Assembly: GCA_937906975.1 (NCBI GenBank)
Contig: CALCUN010000048.1
Span: forward strand, 1-22,513
Direction: 5' to 3'
DNA from: an uncultured Bacteroidales bacterium
GTDB lineage: Bacteria > Bacteroidota > Bacteroidia > Bacteroidales > P3
DNA length: 22,513 bases
How positions within the stretch are numbered: position 1 is the stretch's first letter; the number at the start of each line of letters is the position of its first letter. This document shows, piece by piece, positions 22,423 to 22,513 of the stretch. The notes beneath the pieces were generated by a model that saw nothing but the letters and a program-made list of their open reading frames with translations, ran no database searches and was not told the DNA's origin. A program made the position numbers and the translations under genes.

Positions 22423-22513
22423 ATGAAAAAAGCATTGTTTGTATTAGCAGTAGCAGGATTCTTCGCTGCTTGCGGTGGAGCAACTGAAACAGCAACTGAA
22501 ACAGCAACTGAAA
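22423..22513 (+). CDS. Repeat-rich lipoprotein (N-terminal part, runs off the window)
   Basis: The ATG at 22423, preceded by a purine-rich AAAGGAAAAGAA, opens a frame that is still open at the window end. It encodes a lipoprotein signal, MKKALFVLAVAGFFAAC, with Cys17 as the lipidated residue, followed by GGATETATETATE. The Thr-Glu-Thr-Ala repeats come from a perfect 12-nt tandem DNA repeat. Small lipoproteins with Thr/Glu/Ala-rich tails are common in Bacteroidota; no function can be assigned. Confidence 0.75.
   Translation, partial: MKKALFVLAVAGFFAACGGATETATETATE
22465..22513 (+). repeat. 12-nt coding tandem repeat
   Basis: The 12-mer GCAACTGAAACA is repeated directly from about 22479 to the window edge, just after the lipobox codons, giving a Thr-Glu-Thr-Ala peptide repeat. 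Because 12 is a multiple of 3, changes in copy number would lengthen or shorten the protein without breaking the frame. The full number of copies is not visible. Confidence 0.6.

Overview
The window is AT-rich chromosomal DNA of a member of the Bacteroidota, most likely an anaerobic member of the Bacteroidales. Several independent signs agree. Promoters are of the Bacteroidota type (TTG/TTTG, about 19 bp, then TAnnTTTG). A fibronectin-type protein ends in a type IX secretion (Por) sorting domain. Lipoproteins have short Bacteroidota-style signals, SufC/SufD are present, and a HydE maturase and a membrane pyrophosphatase point to an anaerobic, fermentative life. Most of the window is ordinary housekeeping sequence; there is no prophage, IS element, CRISPR array or rRNA.

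Layout: (1) 1-822: the tail of an upstream gene, a secreted coiled-coil protein and a 52-residue membrane peptide. (2) 891-5006, plus strand: 5-formyltetrahydrofolate cyclo-ligase, lnt, a YfcC-type carrier and a small lipoprotein, tightly packed. (3) 5065-10325, plus strand: sufC-sufD-nadK-dxr-rseP with gaps or overlaps of about 11 bp or less, combining Fe-S assembly, NADP supply, isoprenoid synthesis and intramembrane proteolysis. (4) 10435-10508: tRNA-Asn with its own promoter and terminator. (5) 10710-11138, minus: an exported thioredoxin-like protein. (6) 11279-14651, plus: a T9SS-sorted FN3 protein followed by exbB-exbD-tonB. (7) 18098-14632, minus: hppA followed by hydE. (8) 18246-18800, plus: a bifunctional-nuclease-family protein. 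(9) 20165-18802, minus: rfbD and an NlpC/P60 lipoprotein. (10) 20312-22279, plus: an O-antigen ligase/polymerase-like membrane protein with a TPR-like tail, divergent from rfbD, so this corner concerns the cell envelope and surface polysaccharide. (11) 22423-end: the start of a repeat-rich lipoprotein.

The most unusual signal lies between genes. Two A-rich intergenic stretches (10574-10657 and 20193-20276) each carry the pentamer C(T/A)AAG four times at exactly 21-nt spacing, about two turns of B-DNA, and both in the order CTAAG, CTAAG, CAAAG, CTAAG. One array lies between convergent transcription units (tRNA-Asn and the thioredoxin gene); the other fills the space between two divergent promoters. 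This phased element is not explained by any gene, terminator or repeat class I recognise. Its function is unknown.
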